Origin: Prochlorococcus sp. AG-402-P18
Lineage (GTDB): Bacteria; Cyanobacteriota; Cyanobacteriia; PCC-6307; Cyanobiaceae
Assembly (NCBI GenBank): GCA_003216275.1
Contig: QCJC01000002.1
Location: 62,001-126,000 of the forward strand
Direction: 5' to 3'
DNA: 64,000 nt
This document shows positions 12,462 to 24,625 of the stretch, in pieces (positions within the stretch are counted from its first letter, which is position 1; each line of letters starts with the position of its first letter). Made by a program: the position numbers and the translations under genes. The notes under the pieces are model-generated. The model ran no database searches. It saw only the letters and a list, made by a program, of their open reading frames with translations, and was not told the origin of the DNA.

Positions 12462-13337
12462 ATGACTAATCCTCTAAAAAAAGGCGATATTTTCCACATC
12501 GTTGCAGCAAGTTCAATAATTAGCAATAGAACAGATCTTCTATCTGGCATCAAAGTTCTTGAGGAGTGGGGATTAAAATGCAATCATATAGAATCAGTAG
12601 ATAGATCATGGGGTTATTTAGCAGGTAGTGATGAAGTTAGATTTAATGAATTACATCCAAATAATCACTTTCCCCTCATAGCTTTTGCGAGAGGGGGATG
12701 GGGGTCAGCAAGATTATTAGAACAAAGACAGCCATGGAGAGAAGGTTGGATGGTTGGCTTCTCTGATTTGACTTCACTACTTCTTGCACGGCTCGCTAAT
12801 GGATTCCGTGGAGGAGTTCATGGACCACTTATTACAACATTGGGAGCCGAACCAAGCTGGAGCAAAGACAGGCTTAAATCAATTTTATTTGGCAACTCTG
12901 TACCTGATATTTATGGAGATCCATGGGGAGGAGGAGTTTCAAAAGGGAATCTAATAGTTGGCAACTTAACTATACTGACACACTTAATTGGTACTAAACA
13001 TCTACCGAACTTCAAAGAATCAATCCTCATTATCGAAGATGTTGGTGAAGCTCCCTACAGAATTGACAGGATGCTAACTCACTTAAGATTAGCTGGAATT
13101 CTACAACAGTTATCTGGCTTAGGGTTTGGCTCTTTTAGTGATTGCAAAAATGACAAAGACGTCGATAAAAAAAAGTCGTTTGAGCTTCTTGATATTTTCA
13201 ACGATCGAACTAAAGACCTTAAAATCCCAATTGTCTCCAACTTATCAATTGGCCACTGTTATGGCAATGCATCACTACCACTAGGCAGTCAAGCTATTAT
13301 GGATGGCAACAAAGGTCGGCTTAGTCTTTCTTCTTAG
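12462..13337 (+). CDS. LD-carboxypeptidase (peptidase family S66)
   Basis: [24 protein letters not shown]66 motifs. Confidence 0.92.
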   Translation: MTNPLKKGDIFHIVAASSIISNRTDLLSGIKVLEEWGLKCNHIESVDRSWGYLAGSDEVRFNELHPNNHFPLIAFARGGWGSARLLEQRQPWREGWMVGFSDLTSLLLARLANGFRGGVHGPLITTLGAEPSWSKDRLKSILFGNSVPDIYGDPWGGGVSKGNLIVGNLTILTHLIGTKHLPNFKESILIIEDVGEAPYRIDRMLTHLRLAGILQQLSGLGFGSFSDCKNDKDVDKKKSFELLDIFNDRTKDLKIPIVSNLSIGHCYGNASLPLGSQAIMDGNKGRLSLSS

Positions 13338-13998
13338 ATAATAAAGACTCTGCAATAGCAAGCTCAAATGGAGTCGTCACTTTAATATTTGAAGAGCCTG
13401 CATCATATATTTTCACTGATAAGCCCAAACGCTCAAACAAAGATGCATCATCGGTTACATCCCACTCTTTAGCAATTGCCTCACTATGAGCATGCTTCAG
13501 TTTATCCACTGGAAAAGCTTGAGGTGTCTGGGCAGCCCAAAGCTCTGAGCGCGGAGGGCTCTCAATTATTCTTCCATTCTTATCAACCTTTTTTATGGTA
13601 TCCGTAACCTGTGAAGCTGCGATCACAGCCTGTCCACTAGACACAATCTTTGCAATTTCATCAAAAACCAATGGGCTCACCAAGCATCTCGCTCCATCAT
13701 GAATCAGCACAAACTGAGCCTCCTCGGGCAGGGCTGACAATCCACGCTGAACAGACTGCTGTCTTGTGGCCCCCCCATTTATCCAGTTAACTGACTTTAC
13801 TGAATTATTAATAATTGAACAAATAGAGTCTTTGTCTTGAGGTTGTCCAATAATTCCAATCCAATTTATTGCTTTAGAGGCGAAAGCTGCTTTCAAAGTC
13901 CACTCTAAAACTGTTCTACCTGCAATCTTCAACAAAAGTTTATTTCGATCAGCACCCATTCGTTTTCCACTCCCTGCAGCAGCAATTAACAAATGCAC
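13321..13998 (-). CDS. ispD: 2-C-methyl-D-erythritol 4-phosphate cytidylyltransferase
   Basis: [28 protein letters not shown] motifs. Confidence 0.96.
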   Translation of the reverse strand: MHLLIAAAGSGKRMGADRNKLLLKIAGRTVLEWTLKAAFASKAINWIGIIGQPQDKDSICSIINNSVKSVNWINGGATRQQSVQRGLSALPEEAQFVLIHDGARCLVSPLVFDEIAKIVSSGQAVIAASQVTDTIKKVDKNGRIIESPPRSELWAAQTPQAFPVDKLKHAHSEAIAKEWDVTDDASLFERLGLSVKIYDAGSSNIKVTTPFELAIAESLLSKKKD

Positions 13999-14155
13999 AA
14001 CTAATTCCTTTACATTGATTATTCAATTTATATATCCACCAGTAAAAATAACTATTTTTGATATCTGAACTTAAAATCTTTTCAAATATCAAGTGACTTA
14101 ATAGTAAGTTAAATAAATAAAGAAGCGATTCTGACTATTTAAAAATCATAAAACT

Positions 14156-14908
14156 ATGACACTATCAAAATTACTTGAAGGACAAACTGCAGTTGTAACT
14201 GGAGCTAGTAGGGGGATCGGCAAAGCAATTGCAATATCTTTAGCAAAAGAAGGAGCTGAAGTAATCATCAATTATTCCTCCTCACTAGAAAATGCAAATC
14301 AGGTCGTTTCAGAAATAAAGTCTTTTGGAGGAAAGGCACTTCCTCTTCAAGCCGATATTTCTAATGAAAGCTCGGTAAATGAATTAATAAAAACAGTCTT
14401 AGACCAAAATAAGAAAATTGATGTTCTGGTTAATAACGCAGGGATAACTAAAGATGGGCTACTAATGAGAATGAAAACTGACGATTGGAAGAAAGTACTA
14501 GACCTTAATTTGAGTGGTGTTTTTTATTCCACAAGAGCGGTTTCTAGGCAAATGTTGAAACAAAAGAAAGGAAGGATCATAAACATAACTTCTGTTGTTG
14601 GATTAATGGGTAACCCAGGGCAAGCTAATTATTCTGCAGCCAAGGCTGGAGTAGTTGGTCTAACCCAAAGTGCTGCCAAAGAATTTGCAAGTAGGGGTAT
14701 AACTGTTAATGCAGTCGCTCCAGGTTTTATATCGACTGACATGACAAAAGACCTCAACAGTGAGTCAATCCTCTCTGCTATTCCGCTTGGACGATTTGGA
14801 AACCCAGAAGATGTTGCGGGAGTAGTAAGATTTTTAGCAGCGGATCCATCTGCCGCTTACATCACGGGGCAGACAATTCAAGTTGATGGTGGAATGGTAA
14901 TGAGCTAA
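14156..14908 (+). CDS. fabG: 3-oxoacyl-ACP reductase
   Basis: SDR fold TGASRGIGKAIA, YSAAKAG, FabG C-terminus. Confidence 0.95.
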   Translation: MTLSKLLEGQTAVVTGASRGIGKAIAISLAKEGAEVIINYSSSLENANQVVSEIKSFGGKALPLQADISNESSVNELIKTVLDQNKKIDVLVNNAGITKDGLLMRMKTDDWKKVLDLNLSGVFYSTRAVSRQMLKQKKGRIINITSVVGLMGNPGQANYSAAKAGVVGLTQSAAKEFASRGITVNAVAPGFISTDMTKDLNSESILSAIPLGRFGNPEDVAGVVRFLAADPSAAYITGQTIQVDGGMVMS

Positions 14909-14915
14909 GAGATAA

Positions 14916-15092
14916 TTAATTTTGCATAGGTTGACCAAGTTCATCTCTAAGTCTTCGTATACGCTGCAAGAGCTTTAATCTTCTACTTCTTGCTGTAGCA
15001 GTAAGAAATATCCGCAAAGGGAAATAAATTAAAGTCATAGTACCGGCTAACCCAGCCATGAGAATAAAAAATAACGCTCCGGGATCATTCAT
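14916..15092 (-). CDS. Small single-TM protein, unknown function
   Basis: Hand-translated 58 aa: MNDPGALFFILMAGLAGTMTLIYFPLRIFLTATARSRRLKLLQRIRRLRDELGQPMQN. Confidence 0.65.
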   Translation of the reverse strand: MNDPGALFFILMAGLAGTMTLIYFPLRIFLTATARSRRLKLLQRIRRLRDELGQPMQN

Positions 15093-15220
15093 ATCTTGAC
15101 ACTAACTACCTTCTAGAAGAATTGGGAAAATTTTTCTAAATACAATTCGGCTTTCCCCACTTATTCAGTCTCCCCTAATGTGTGTTCCTTATGGGAGATT
15201 AAGAACAATTCAAATTAAAT

Positions 15221-16900
15221 ATGGCCAAACTTCTAAGTTTTTCGGACGAATCTCGTAGTGCACTCGAAAAAGGCGTAAACAACCTGGCAAATGCTCTCAA
15301 AGTGACTATTGGACCAAAAGGAAGAAATGTAGTAATAGAAAAAAAATTTGGAGCTCCAGACATTGTTAATGATGGAGTAACTATCGCAAAAGAGATAGAT
15401 CTTGATGATCCCTTTGAAAATATTGGAGCTAAACTCATTGAACAGGTTGCTTCTAAAACAAAAGAGAAAGCAGGCGATGGTACAACCACTGCAACAGTTT
15501 TAGCTCAATTCATGGTTCAAGAAGGGTTGAGGAATACTGCTGCAGGGGCTAGCCCAATAGAATTAAGAAGAGGTATGGAGAAGGCCGTTGCTCAAATTGT
15601 TGATAATCTAAAGCAAAAAAGCAAAGCAGTTAGTGGTGAAGCTATCAAGCAAGTCGCAACAGTAAGTGCAGGTGGAGACGAGGAAATAGGTTTAATGATT
15701 GCTGATGCAATTGATAAGGTAAGTTTTGATGGAGTAATAACAGTAGAAGAATCAAAATCACTTGCCACAGAGCTAGATATCACTGAAGGGATGGCGTTTG
15801 ATAGAGGATATAGCTCACCTTATTTTGTAACTGATGAAGATAGACTTATTTGTGAATTTGAAAATCCATCATTATTAATAACTGACAAAAAGATTTCATC
15901 CATCTCTGATCTAATCCCAGTACTGGAAACTGTTCAAAAGAACGGTACTCCATTGATAATACTTGCCGAAGAAGTTGAAGGAGAAGCATTAGCAACTTTA
16001 GTAGTTAACAAAAACCGTGGTGTACTTCAAGTAGCAGCTGTAAGAGCTCCATCGTTTGGTGAGAGAAGAAAAGCTGCTCTCGGTGATATAGCCGTACTGA
16101 CTGGAGGGACGGTTATTAGCGAAGATAAAGCTATGAGCCTTGAGAAGGTGCAAATATCTGATTTAGGTAAGGCAAGACGTGTGACAATAACCAAAGACAG
16201 CACAACTATTGTTGCTAATGAAAGTCAAAATTCTGAACTGGCTAACCGTATTGCTTCCATAAAGCGTGAGCTTAATGAAACAGATTCTGAATATGATCAA
16301 GAAAAATTAAATGAAAGAATTGCAAAACTTGCAGGTGGAGTGGCAGTTATAAAGGTTGGCGCACCAACGGAAACAGAGCTTAAGAATAGGAAATTAAGAA
16401 TTGAAGATGCTCTAAATGCCACTCGTGCTGCAATAGAAGAGGGTATCGTTGCAGGCGGTGGAACAACACTTCTAGAATTAAGCGATGGGTTGGAAGATTT
16501 AAGTAATAATTTAGCTGATGATCAAAAAACCGGTGTTGAAATTATAAAGAGAGCATTAACTGCACCAACAAAACAAATAGCTATTAATGCTGGATTCAAT
16601 GGCGATGTAGTTGTATCAGATATTAAACGCTTAGGGAAAGGCTTTAATGCTCAGACCGGAGAGTATGAGGATTTACTAGAAGCAGGTATTTTAGATGCTT
16701 CTAAAGTTATAAGACTTGCTCTTCAAGATGCTGTATCAATTGCATCGTTATTAATTACTACAGAAGTTGTGATCGCTGACAAGCCTGAGCCTCCTGCTAC
16801 CCCAGGTGCTGAAGGTGACCCGATGGGTGGAATGGGTGGAATGGGTGGAATGGGTGGAATGGGTGGAATGGGTGGAATGGGTATGCCTGGAATGATGTAG
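15221..16900 (+). CDS. groL: Chaperonin GroEL (60 kDa)
   Basis: Full-length GroEL ending in GGM repeats; no groES directly upstream. Confidence 0.98.
   Translation: MAKLLSFSDESRSALEKGVNNLANALKVTIGPKGRNVVIEKKFGAPDIVNDGVTIAKEIDLDDPFENIGAKLIEQVASKTKEKAGDGTTTATVLAQFMVQEGLRNTAAGASPIELRRGMEKAVAQIVDNLKQKSKAVSGEAIKQVATVSAGGDEEIGLMIADAIDKVSFDGVITVEESKSLATELDITEGMAFDRGYSSPYFVTDEDRLICEFENPSLLITDKKISSISDLIPVLETVQKNGTPLIILAEEVEGEALATLVVNKNRGVLQVAAVRAPSFGERRKAALGDIAVLTGGTVISEDKAMSLEKVQISDLGKARRVTITKDSTTIVANESQNSELANRIASIKRELNETDSEYDQEKLNERIAKLAGGVAVIKVGAPTETELKNRKLRIEDALNATRAAIEEGIVAGGGTTLLELSDGLEDLSNNLADDQKTGVEIIKRALTAPTKQIAINAGFNGDVVVSDIKRLGKGFNAQTGEYEDLLEAGILDASKVIRLALQDAVSIASLLITTEVVIADKPEPPATPGAEGDPMGGMGGMGGMGGMGGMGGMGMPGMM
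16822..16884 (+). repeat. In-frame GGTGGAATG tandem repeat encoding the GroEL GGM tail
   Basis: Consecutive (GGTGGAATG) units at the end of groL. Confidence 0.9.
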
Positions 16901-16954
16901 AGATAAAATATTAACCAAATTGATAGATAAAGTTAATACTTAGACTTAGAGAAA

Positions 16955-17440
16955 TTAAAATCTATTATTTAACCACTTTTTTAGATACCCATATTTAGGT
17001 TTAGGCGGAAGTGGTATTAGAGCTTTAACTAGAGGGATTTTTTTAATTTCTAATGCTGAGTCTTTTATCTTGGCTTCATCTTTTCCATTTTCATTTATTT
17101 CATAAGATTTGCTCTCTGATGATTTTAAAGAATCAATCTGGATAGATTCAACTTGTTTTGGGCTATCTTCAGTTATTTCTTTTTCCTCATTACTAATGAC
17201 ATTTTCATCTTCTTCGATAGAAACTTGTAAACTGTCTTCAATAGGCTTGTCCTGCGGTTTATCTTCTCCTTTATATGTTGTTTGATTTATCTCATTTAAA
17301 TCCAAATTACTCAATTCATCCAGGCTGTCTACACCAAAACGATGAGCCCATTGGGATTTTAAAAGGGCATATAAATCGGTATTCTTGCTATTTAAAGCTT
17401 CTATAATTTGTTGCTTTAGTTGATACTTTCTAGATTCCAC
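16955..17440 (-). CDS. Hypothetical protein with acidic linker
   Basis: 161 aa ORF; ordered N-terminus (IIEALNSKNTDLYALLKSQWAHRFGV), acidic middle, basic Pro-rich C-terminus. Confidence 0.75.
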   Translation of the reverse strand: MESRKYQLKQQIIEALNSKNTDLYALLKSQWAHRFGVDSLDELSNLDLNEINQTTYKGEDKPQDKPIEDSLQVSIEEDENVISNEEKEITEDSPKQVESIQIDSLKSSESKSYEINENGKDEAKIKDSALEIKKIPLVKALIPLPPKPKYGYLKKWLNNRF

Positions 17441-17469
17441 GGTTCGTTAAAAGCGCTGAATTAAGAGTA

Positions 17470-18336
17470 TCAAGCAAGTTTCCGATTTAACAGTGGTCTA
17501 ATAAGAAAAAACAATCCAACTGTAAGAATAAATAAAATTGCAAGACAAGAATAACCATCCACCTCTCCATAAGGAGCATGAATCAAAACTGATTTCAGAT
17601 CAAAAGAGTTTTTATAAGACATTCGAATTGGTTCAATTGCAAAAGTTAAAGGGTTAATTGAAGCAATCCAACCTAACCATCCAGGCATAAATGAAATTGG
17701 CGCTAATGCAGTACTACCAAATAAAACTGGCAAGTTAGCAATAAATATAATAGCTATTAATTCTATATGTCCTGGTAAAACAAATGCCAATCCAAGGCTT
17801 AGAGCAGTAACTGCAAATACCAACAATAATAAAGTTATAACAATAACTAAAAAACCTCCAAAACTAGGCCAGCCATAACCCAGGAGAGCAGAAGTTGCCA
17901 TTATTGCCAAACTTTGCAAAAGACTAATAGTAGTTATGTAGATTACTGAAGAGATTACAATTGAGCTTCTACTACCTAGTGGAGCAACTAGAAGTCGATT
18001 CAAAAAGCCAAATTCTCTATCAAACATTACAGGAAGACCAGCATTTAGAGCTCCACTAAAAGCAGTAAAAACTATTAACCCTGCACCAAGGAACTCTCCA
18101 TAGCTACTGTTACCTGGCAAGAATTCTATTGGGGCTTTGGAGAATAAGGCTGCAAAAAGCAAAAGCCATATCAAAGGTTGAAGAATACCTGCAAATAATG
18201 TCGAAGGTCTTCTGATTAATTGAATAAAAAGTCTCCATGTTAATGCAAAAGTTTCTTGCATTATTTCGTTCAGTTTATTTCTAGTTTTTTTACCCTGCTG
18301 AATTGATGAGTTAGAAATAGTCATTTGTTTGATCAT
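17470..18336 (-). CDS. ABC-2 type transporter permease
   Basis: Multiple TM helices, ABC-2 family; adjacent to ATPase. Confidence 0.9.
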   Translation of the reverse strand: MIKQMTISNSSIQQGKKTRNKLNEIMQETFALTWRLFIQLIRRPSTLFAGILQPLIWLLLFAALFSKAPIEFLPGNSSYGEFLGAGLIVFTAFSGALNAGLPVMFDREFGFLNRLLVAPLGSRSSIVISSVIYITTISLLQSLAIMATSALLGYGWPSFGGFLVIVITLLLLVFAVTALSLGLAFVLPGHIELIAIIFIANLPVLFGSTALAPISFMPGWLGWIASINPLTFAIEPIRMSYKNSFDLKSVLIHAPYGEVDGYSCLAILFILTVGLFFLIRPLLNRKLA

Positions 18337-18355
18337 TTAATAATTAAAGAATGAA

Positions 18356-19369
18356 TTAACGCATTGATTGTTTATTTTCAAGCTTAAAATCTCTTTTGCC
18401 AGCGAGTTCCAGTTCAGCATCCATAAGTGTTTTGCCAGTAGCCTGTAAATAAACATCATCTAAACTTGGACGACTATGAGAAAGTGCAAAGACCTCAAAA
18501 TTTTCTTTGGAAAGATAATCTGACAAATTCGATATAATTTCATTGCTTCTAACTAAAAAATTCAGCGAGTAGCCTTGTTTCTTATTTACAACTACATTAG
18601 AAACTCCATGTATATTTTTTATTAATTTCTTTACCGATTCAGCTTCTAGTTCATCACTAAACTCGCGAACCCTTAATGTAACTCTGTCTCCACCAAGCTG
18701 TTTCTTTAAATCATCAGGTGTTCCATTAGCAATAACTTTGCCATTATCAATAATAGCCATTTCATCTGCCAATTCATCAACTTCCTCAAGATAATGACTA
18801 CTTAAAAGAATTGTTGTTTGACTGTTTCTAAGTTCCTTCAATAATTCCCAAATAACAGAGCGACTTTCTATATCCAACCCTACAGTAGGTTCATCAAGAA
18901 TCAATAATTCAGGTTCGTGAAGTAAACCAGAAGCAAGATCAAGTCTTCTCTTCATTCCTCCAGAAAAGGAGCCACATCTTCTATCAATCCAATCATTCAT
19001 GCCAAGTCTTAAAATCAATTCATCAATTCTTTTATTCTTATAGTTTTTATTTAAATGATAAAGATCTCCTTGAAGTTGAAGTAACTCTCTCCCTGTAAGG
19101 ATTTTATCGATTGCGACTTCTTGAGCTACATAACCCAATTTAGCTCTGGTCTGTTTTTGTTCAATTAAAGCATTATGGCCTGCAACATGAACTTGGCCTG
19201 AATCAGGATTAAGAAGGGTACATATAATTCTTAGTGCAGTACTTTTACCGGCTCCGTTTGGTCCCAACAAGCCATATAAAGTACCTTTCGGCACCTTTAG
19301 GTTAAGGCCATCAAGAGCCTTAACAGATCCATATGATTTGGATAAATCTTTCAGTTGAATGAAAAACAT
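18356..19369 (-). CDS. ABC transporter ATP-binding protein (DrrA-like)
   Basis: Walker A GPNGAGKST, signature FSGGMKRRLDLA. Confidence 0.94.
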   Translation of the reverse strand: MFFIQLKDLSKSYGSVKALDGLNLKVPKGTLYGLLGPNGAGKSTALRIICTLLNPDSGQVHVAGHNALIEQKQTRAKLGYVAQEVAIDKILTGRELLQLQGDLYHLNKNYKNKRIDELILRLGMNDWIDRRCGSFSGGMKRRLDLASGLLHEPELLILDEPTVGLDIESRSVIWELLKELRNSQTTILLSSHYLEEVDELADEMAIIDNGKVIANGTPDDLKKQLGGDRVTLRVREFSDELEAESVKKLIKNIHGVSNVVVNKKQGYSLNFLVRSNEIISNLSDYLSKENFEVFALSHSRPSLDDVYLQATGKTLMDAELELAGKRDFKLENKQSMR

Positions 19370-19470
19370 CTAAAAATAGAATTTCTAAAAAGATAAGACG
19401 ATATCTTCTTAGAAATTCTAATTAATTAAAGAGTAGAAGTTTATAAAGCTTTTATTTTTATTTTTTAGAT

Positions 19471-20466
19471 TTAAGCAAACTTCACAGAGATCTCTGTAAT
19501 TAAAGCTAGCAACTGATCATTAAATATAATTGATACTTGTAATCTGCTAATAACTAGCAAAAAGCAAACTCCAAACATATAAAGAATAGACCATCTAAAC
19601 AAACCCTTCGCTCGACTCAAATCTTCTGGATTATCTCTTAATCTCGAGACCAGCTGAAGAAGTCTTGAATTGTAAGGGAGTAATAAGATTCCATATAACA
19701 AACCCCCTTCAGGCAATACGAATACACCTAGAAAGCTAAAAAATACTGTTAAATAACCATAAAAAGATATGGCCTTAGCTGTAACAACAGAACCACTTAC
19801 AGTTGGGAGCATTGGTATCCCTACAGAGCGATAATCTTCTTTTAATAATATTGCCAGAGCCCAAAAATGCGCTGGAGTCCAAACCATCACCAAAGTGAAT
19901 AGCCACCAACCTCCTAATCCAATATGCCCTGCAGCTGCTGAAGCTCCAACTAATGGAGGAATTGCTCCAGCTACTCCTCCAAAAACTATATTTTGAGAGG
20001 TTCTAGGTTTTAGAAAAATTGTATAAAGAAGAACATAACTACAAAGCCCCAAAAGAGTAAGGCCTGCTGCTAAACAGTTAACCCCGCTTACTAGAAGCAC
20101 TGATGCAGCAAGGGTGCAAGAAATTGCTCCTATAAGAACAGATGATTGAGAAAGACGTCCAGAAGGTAATGCTCTATTACTTGTTCGTTTCATTCGTTTA
20201 TCAAGATCTTGTTCCCACAAGCAATTAAGAGCTCCTGCCGCGGCAGCGGCAAGAGCTCCCCCACCTAATGTGCAAGCCAACCTAGGAGATGATAAAGGCC
20301 ATTCTTCAGAAAGAGCCATTCCACCAACTGTAGTAGCAAGTAAGAGCGGGATTAATCTTGGTTTGGCGACCTCTAACCAAGCCGGCAATTTAATACGCTT
20401 TCTAGATGGAACGATTTCCTCACGACTAATTGGATGAGCAATTACATCAGATGTTGAGCTAACCAT
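19471..20466 (-). CDS. ctaB: Protohaem IX farnesyltransferase (haem O synthase)
   Basis: UbiA-type prenyltransferase, [26 protein letters not shown]; next to ctaA. Confidence 0.95.
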   Translation of the reverse strand: MVSSTSDVIAHPISREEIVPSRKRIKLPAWLEVAKPRLIPLLLATTVGGMALSEEWPLSSPRLACTLGGGALAAAAAGALNCLWEQDLDKRMKRTSNRALPSGRLSQSSVLIGAISCTLAASVLLVSGVNCLAAGLTLLGLCSYVLLYTIFLKPRTSQNIVFGGVAGAIPPLVGASAAAGHIGLGGWWLFTLVMVWTPAHFWALAILLKEDYRSVGIPMLPTVSGSVVTAKAISFYGYLTVFFSFLGVFVLPEGGLLYGILLLPYNSRLLQLVSRLRDNPEDLSRAKGLFRWSILYMFGVCFLLVISRLQVSIIFNDQLLALITEISVKFA

Positions 20467-21385
20467 GACATGTCTCCAAAGTTGATTTAGTTAAGAAAAG
20501 TGATTGGGAAGATCCATCAAGACCCCGACCTTTAAAATTCAATGCTGAGATAACCGCAACCAACAAACAAGCAACTAGTTGGTGTCCAATAACAAGTACT
20601 GGTTCACTCATCCGAAATTGAATTGAAAAAACTCCTAAAAAGATTTGTAAAACTATCAAAATAGTAATCGTCAAAAAATATGGCCATTGATCAACAAAAG
20701 TATCTCTTTGAACAAATGAAATAATTACAAATGAAATCACCAAAATGCTTACTGGCAAGGCAGTTGAACGATGAAGATTCAAAAGATTACAAGAATCACC
20801 AAAATTCAAACATCTGTGTGCAGCCCAGGAGGTTGCAACCCTACTACCCAGTAAAGACTGCCCTATTACAGAAAAAAGAGATAAAAATCCAAGAGAGCGA
20901 AGCCAAGCAGGAAAAATTGATTTACCTGGATTAAGTAATTGTTGAGTCACACCACTCATAACTGCCACAAGAGTGAAAGCCACTGCGAGATGAGCCACCA
21001 CTAATAAAGATGGTAATAAATGCAATACTGTTAAAGCACCTAAAAAGCCCTGAAAAGCGACTAATAGAGTTAAAAATCCATAAGTCCAAGGAAGCCATTT
21101 AGGTAAAGATTTCAACCAGTACAAGGATAGGACAAATTGAATGATCAAAACAATTCCAACGAAAAAAGCATCTAAGCGATGAAACCATTCAAGGAATACT
21201 TGTAAATTCATTTGCCTACCTGGCAAGAATGATCCATAACACAGAGGCCAGTCAGGGCAAGCAAGGCCAGCCTCCATTACTCTTGTTGCTCCTCCAATAA
21301 CAACAAGAGCGATCAGTGCAACAACTACGTGAGCAGCAAGCTGACCTAATCTAAAGCGAGGCTTTGGTGGATAAATAATCTGCAC
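20459..21385 (-). CDS. ctaA: Haem A synthase
   Basis: [10 protein letters not shown]...[17 protein letters not shown] motifs. Confidence 0.94.
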   Translation of the reverse strand: MQIIYPPKPRFRLGQLAAHVVVALIALVVIGGATRVMEAGLACPDWPLCYGSFLPGRQMNLQVFLEWFHRLDAFFVGIVLIIQFVLSLYWLKSLPKWLPWTYGFLTLLVAFQGFLGALTVLHLLPSLLVVAHLAVAFTLVAVMSGVTQQLLNPGKSIFPAWLRSLGFLSLFSVIGQSLLGSRVATSWAAHRCLNFGDSCNLLNLHRSTALPVSILVISFVIISFVQRDTFVDQWPYFLTITILIVLQIFLGVFSIQFRMSEPVLVIGHQLVACLLVAVISALNFKGRGLDGSSQSLFLTKSTLETCHG

Positions 21386-21565
21386 GTATGCAAAGATCCA
21401 TCAAATCATTATTAATTCAACGTAGCGATTACTTTTTATACGTCACCTGAATAAGCGGACTGCAACATAAAGATTCTTTTAAAGAAATAATTCATCTTGA
21501 ATTAACAATTAGTTAATACATAAATTACTTTTGCCCATAACCTATAGAAAGAAAAGGAGATCTTC

Positions 21566-22378
21566 TTGCCGAAACTTTCGGCCATTCTAACTCTCACTTC
21601 AAGTTTGACTCTTGGCGTAGGAGGAGTCTGGGTTGCTTACAACGTAGATATGCTTCCCGTAAGCGCGAGCATGAATGCTCCTGTTTATGATGAACTTTAT
21701 CGAGTCCTCTTCATTATTGGAAGCATACTTTTCATAGGTATGACTGCCTTGGTAATTTATAGTCTCATTCAGTTTCGACGCAAACCTGGTGAAACTGGTG
21801 ATGGAATAGATTTAGAAGGTAACATCTCTCTGGAAATTTTCTGGACAGCAGTTCCTGCAATAGTTGTCTTGTTTGTAGGTTTATATAGCTACGATATTTA
21901 TGATCGGATGGGTGGTATGCAACCGTTAATGCATAATCACAGTGGGCATATAGAAAATCAGGGTGAGAAAGTTTGGGGAGGGATTGGATCAGGTCCAATA
22001 GAAACTTCATCTTCAAATAATTTATCCCCACTACCAATTGAGTTAACTGCAATGCAATTTGCTTTTATCTTTCATTATCCAAAAGGAGATATTATTTCAG
22101 GGGAACTTCATGTTCCTGTGGGAAAAGAAGTTAGTTTAAGAATGGAATCAAAAGATGTAATACATGCTTTTTGGGTTCCTCAATTTAGACTTAAACAAGA
22201 TGTGATACCTGGACAACCAACGATTTTAAATTTCACTCCAACAAAAGCAGGAAATTTTCCAATTATTTGTGCAGAATTATGCGGTCCATACCATGGTGGG
22301 ATGAGGTCAAACGTAATAGTTGATGAACAAAAAGACTTTGATACCTGGTTAAAAGAAAACTCTAAGGAAACAATTTAA
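21566..22378 (+). CDS. ctaC: Cytochrome c oxidase subunit II
   Basis: CuA site CAELCGPYHGGM. Confidence 0.96.
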   Translation: MPKLSAILTLTSSLTLGVGGVWVAYNVDMLPVSASMNAPVYDELYRVLFIIGSILFIGMTALVIYSLIQFRRKPGETGDGIDLEGNISLEIFWTAVPAIVVLFVGLYSYDIYDRMGGMQPLMHNHSGHIENQGEKVWGGIGSGPIETSSSNNLSPLPIELTAMQFAFIFHYPKGDIISGELHVPVGKEVSLRMESKDVIHAFWVPQFRLKQDVIPGQPTILNFTPTKAGNFPIICAELCGPYHGGMRSNVIVDEQKDFDTWLKENSKETI

Positions 22379-22382
22379 ATTT

Positions 22383-24020
22383 ATGACTATTTCACTTAAA
22401 CCAAACAACTCCTCTCCAGAAAAGCTTCAACCAACGGGTTGGCTAAAATATATTAGTTTTAGTCTTGATCATAAAGTAATAGGTCTTCAATATTTAGTAT
22501 GTGGTTTCTTTTTTTATTTGATTGGAGGCTCCTTAGCAGGAGCCATAAGGTTAGAACTCACTAGTCCTCTTTCCGATTTCATGCCAAGAGAGGTTTACAA
22601 CCAAGTCCTAACATTACATGGCACAATTATGATTTTTTTATGGATCGTTCCTGTAGTCAATGGTGCCTTTGGAAACTATTTAATACCATTTTATGTTGGT
22701 GCTAGGGACATGGCGTTCCCAAGACTTAATGCAGTTGCTTTTTGGCTAATACCACCCTCAGGTTTATTACTCATAACAAGCTATTTCATAAATGGTGCTG
22801 CACAATCAGGATGGACAGCTTATCCACCTTTAAGCATTACGACTCCAGCTGCAGGTCAAATCATTTGGATATTAAGTGTCTTACTTCTGGGTGGAAGCTC
22901 AATTTTTGGTGGAATTAATTTCATCGCAACTATCCTCAAATTAAGGAGACCAGGTCTTAAATTAATGCAATTACCTATGTATTGCTGGGCAATGCTAGGA
23001 ACAAGTATTCTTGTTGTGCTCTCCACTCCTGTTCTTGCAGGAACTTTAATACTTTTAAGCTTTGACATAGTTGCTCATACTGGTTTCTTTAACCCAGGTC
23101 TTGGTGGAAACGTAATTGTTTATCAACATCTTTTTTGGTTTTACTCACATCCTGCTGTTTATATCATGGTCTTACCTGCGTTTGGTTTGGTCAGTGAAAT
23201 CCTTCCAATCCATAGCAGAAAGCCCCTTTTTGGCTATACAACAATGGTCTTCTCAATCATGGGAATAGTTGTTTTAGGTCTAGTTGTATGGGCTCATCAT
23301 ATGTTTACTAGTGGAACCCCTCCATGGATGCGCTTATTTTTCACAATAGCTACTGCTTTTATAGCTGTTCCGACTGGTATTAAATTTTTTAATTGGGTTG
23401 CAACTTTATGGGGAGGCAAAATATCACTTAACGGGGCAATGCTCTTTTCGTGTGGATTTATTATTAACTTTGTTTTAGGTGGGATAACTGGAGTGGCTTT
23501 AGCTCAAGTCCCATTTGATGTTCATGTTCACGATACCTATTTTGTTGTTGCCCACTTTCATTACATAGTCTATGGAGGCTCTGTATTTGTTATCTTCTCT
23601 TCAATTTATCATTGGTTCCCAAAATTCACGGGGAAAATGCTCAATGAAAATCTTGGGAGATTCCACTTCATAATTACATTTATAGGCTTTAATCTTTGTT
23701 TTGCACCTCAGCATTGGCTAGGACTAAATGGAATGCCTCGACGAGTTGCAGAATACGATCCACAATTTGAATTAATTAATCAAATAAGTAGTGTTGGAGC
23801 CTTGTTAATGGCTTTAAGCACCCTACCTTTTCTATGGAATATTTTTCAAAGCATCCTTTATGGGGACGACGCGGGGGATAATCCCTGGGATGCACTTACT
23901 CCAGAGTGGTTAACAAGTTCACCCCCTCCCGTTGAGAATTGGGAGGGAGAAGCCCCACTTGTTCTTGAACCATATGGTTACGGGGAAAAAAATTCAAATA
24001 AGATTAAGGATCAAAAATAA
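22383..24020 (+). CDS. ctaD: Cytochrome c oxidase subunit I
   Basis: FWFYSHPAVYIMVLPAFG, DTYFVVAHFHYI motifs. Confidence 0.98.
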   Translation: MTISLKPNNSSPEKLQPTGWLKYISFSLDHKVIGLQYLVCGFFFYLIGGSLAGAIRLELTSPLSDFMPREVYNQVLTLHGTIMIFLWIVPVVNGAFGNYLIPFYVGARDMAFPRLNAVAFWLIPPSGLLLITSYFINGAAQSGWTAYPPLSITTPAAGQIIWILSVLLLGGSSIFGGINFIATILKLRRPGLKLMQLPMYCWAMLGTSILVVLSTPVLAGTLILLSFDIVAHTGFFNPGLGGNVIVYQHLFWFYSHPAVYIMVLPAFGLVSEILPIHSRKPLFGYTTMVFSIMGIVVLGLVVWAHHMFTSGTPPWMRLFFTIATAFIAVPTGIKFFNWVATLWGGKISLNGAMLFSCGFIINFVLGGITGVALAQVPFDVHVHDTYFVVAHFHYIVYGGSVFVIFSSIYHWFPKFTGKMLNENLGRFHFIITFIGFNLCFAPQHWLGLNGMPRRVAEYDPQFELINQISSVGALLMALSTLPFLWNIFQSILYGDDAGDNPWDALTPEWLTSSPPPVENWEGEAPLVLEPYGYGEKNSNKIKDQK

Positions 24021-24625
24021 TGACATCTATCGTTCCAAAAGAGCAATCTTCAGAAAATAAAAAAGATCTCTCAACTGAAGAACATGAAGATTTTCGTTTG
24101 TTTGGATTAATAGCTTTTTTAATTGCTGACGGGATGACTTTTGCAGGCTTTTTTGCTGCATATCTAACTTTTAAAGCTGTCAATCCTATAGGCCCAGATG
24201 CTATTTACGAATTAGAACTACCTTTACCTACTTTAAATACAATCTTGCTCCTTGTTAGTAGCTTTACTTTTCATAGAGCTGGAAAATTTTTAGAAAAGAA
24301 TGAAGCAAAGCAATGTCAAAAATGGCTTCTTCTTACATTTTTACTGGGAGTGGCTTTTTTGATCAGCCAAATGTTTGAGTACTTTACTTTGCCTTTTGGG
24401 TTAACTGACAACCTATTTGCAAGTACTTTTTATGCATTGACTGGATTTCATGGGCTTCACGTTACGCTTGGATCAATAATGATAATGATTATATGGTGGC
24501 AAACACGAGTTCCATATGGTCGCGTAAACAAGGAAAACATTTTTCCATTTGAGGCCGTAGAGCTCTATTGGCACTTTGTAGATGGTATCTGGGTCGTTTT
24601 ATTCATCATCCTTTATCTGCTTTAA
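24020..24625 (+). CDS. ctaE: Cytochrome c oxidase subunit III
   Basis: FHGLHVTLGSIM, WHFVDGIWVVLF motifs. Confidence 0.96.
   Translation: MTSIVPKEQSSENKKDLSTEEHEDFRLFGLIAFLIADGMTFAGFFAAYLTFKAVNPIGPDAIYELELPLPTLNTILLLVSSFTFHRAGKFLEKNEAKQCQKWLLLTFLLGVAFLISQMFEYFTLPFGLTDNLFASTFYALTGFHGLHVTLGSIMIMIIWWQTRVPYGRVNKENIFPFEAVELYWHFVDGIWVVLFIILYLL

Noticed and set aside
16822-16884. GGTGGAATG tandem repeat as a novel repeat element
   Set aside because: Encodes the ordinary Gly-Gly-Met tail of GroEL
20731-23068. ORFs 20731-20934 (+), 21765-22052 (-), 22856-23068 (-)
   Set aside because: Antisense to ctaA, ctaC and ctaD respectively
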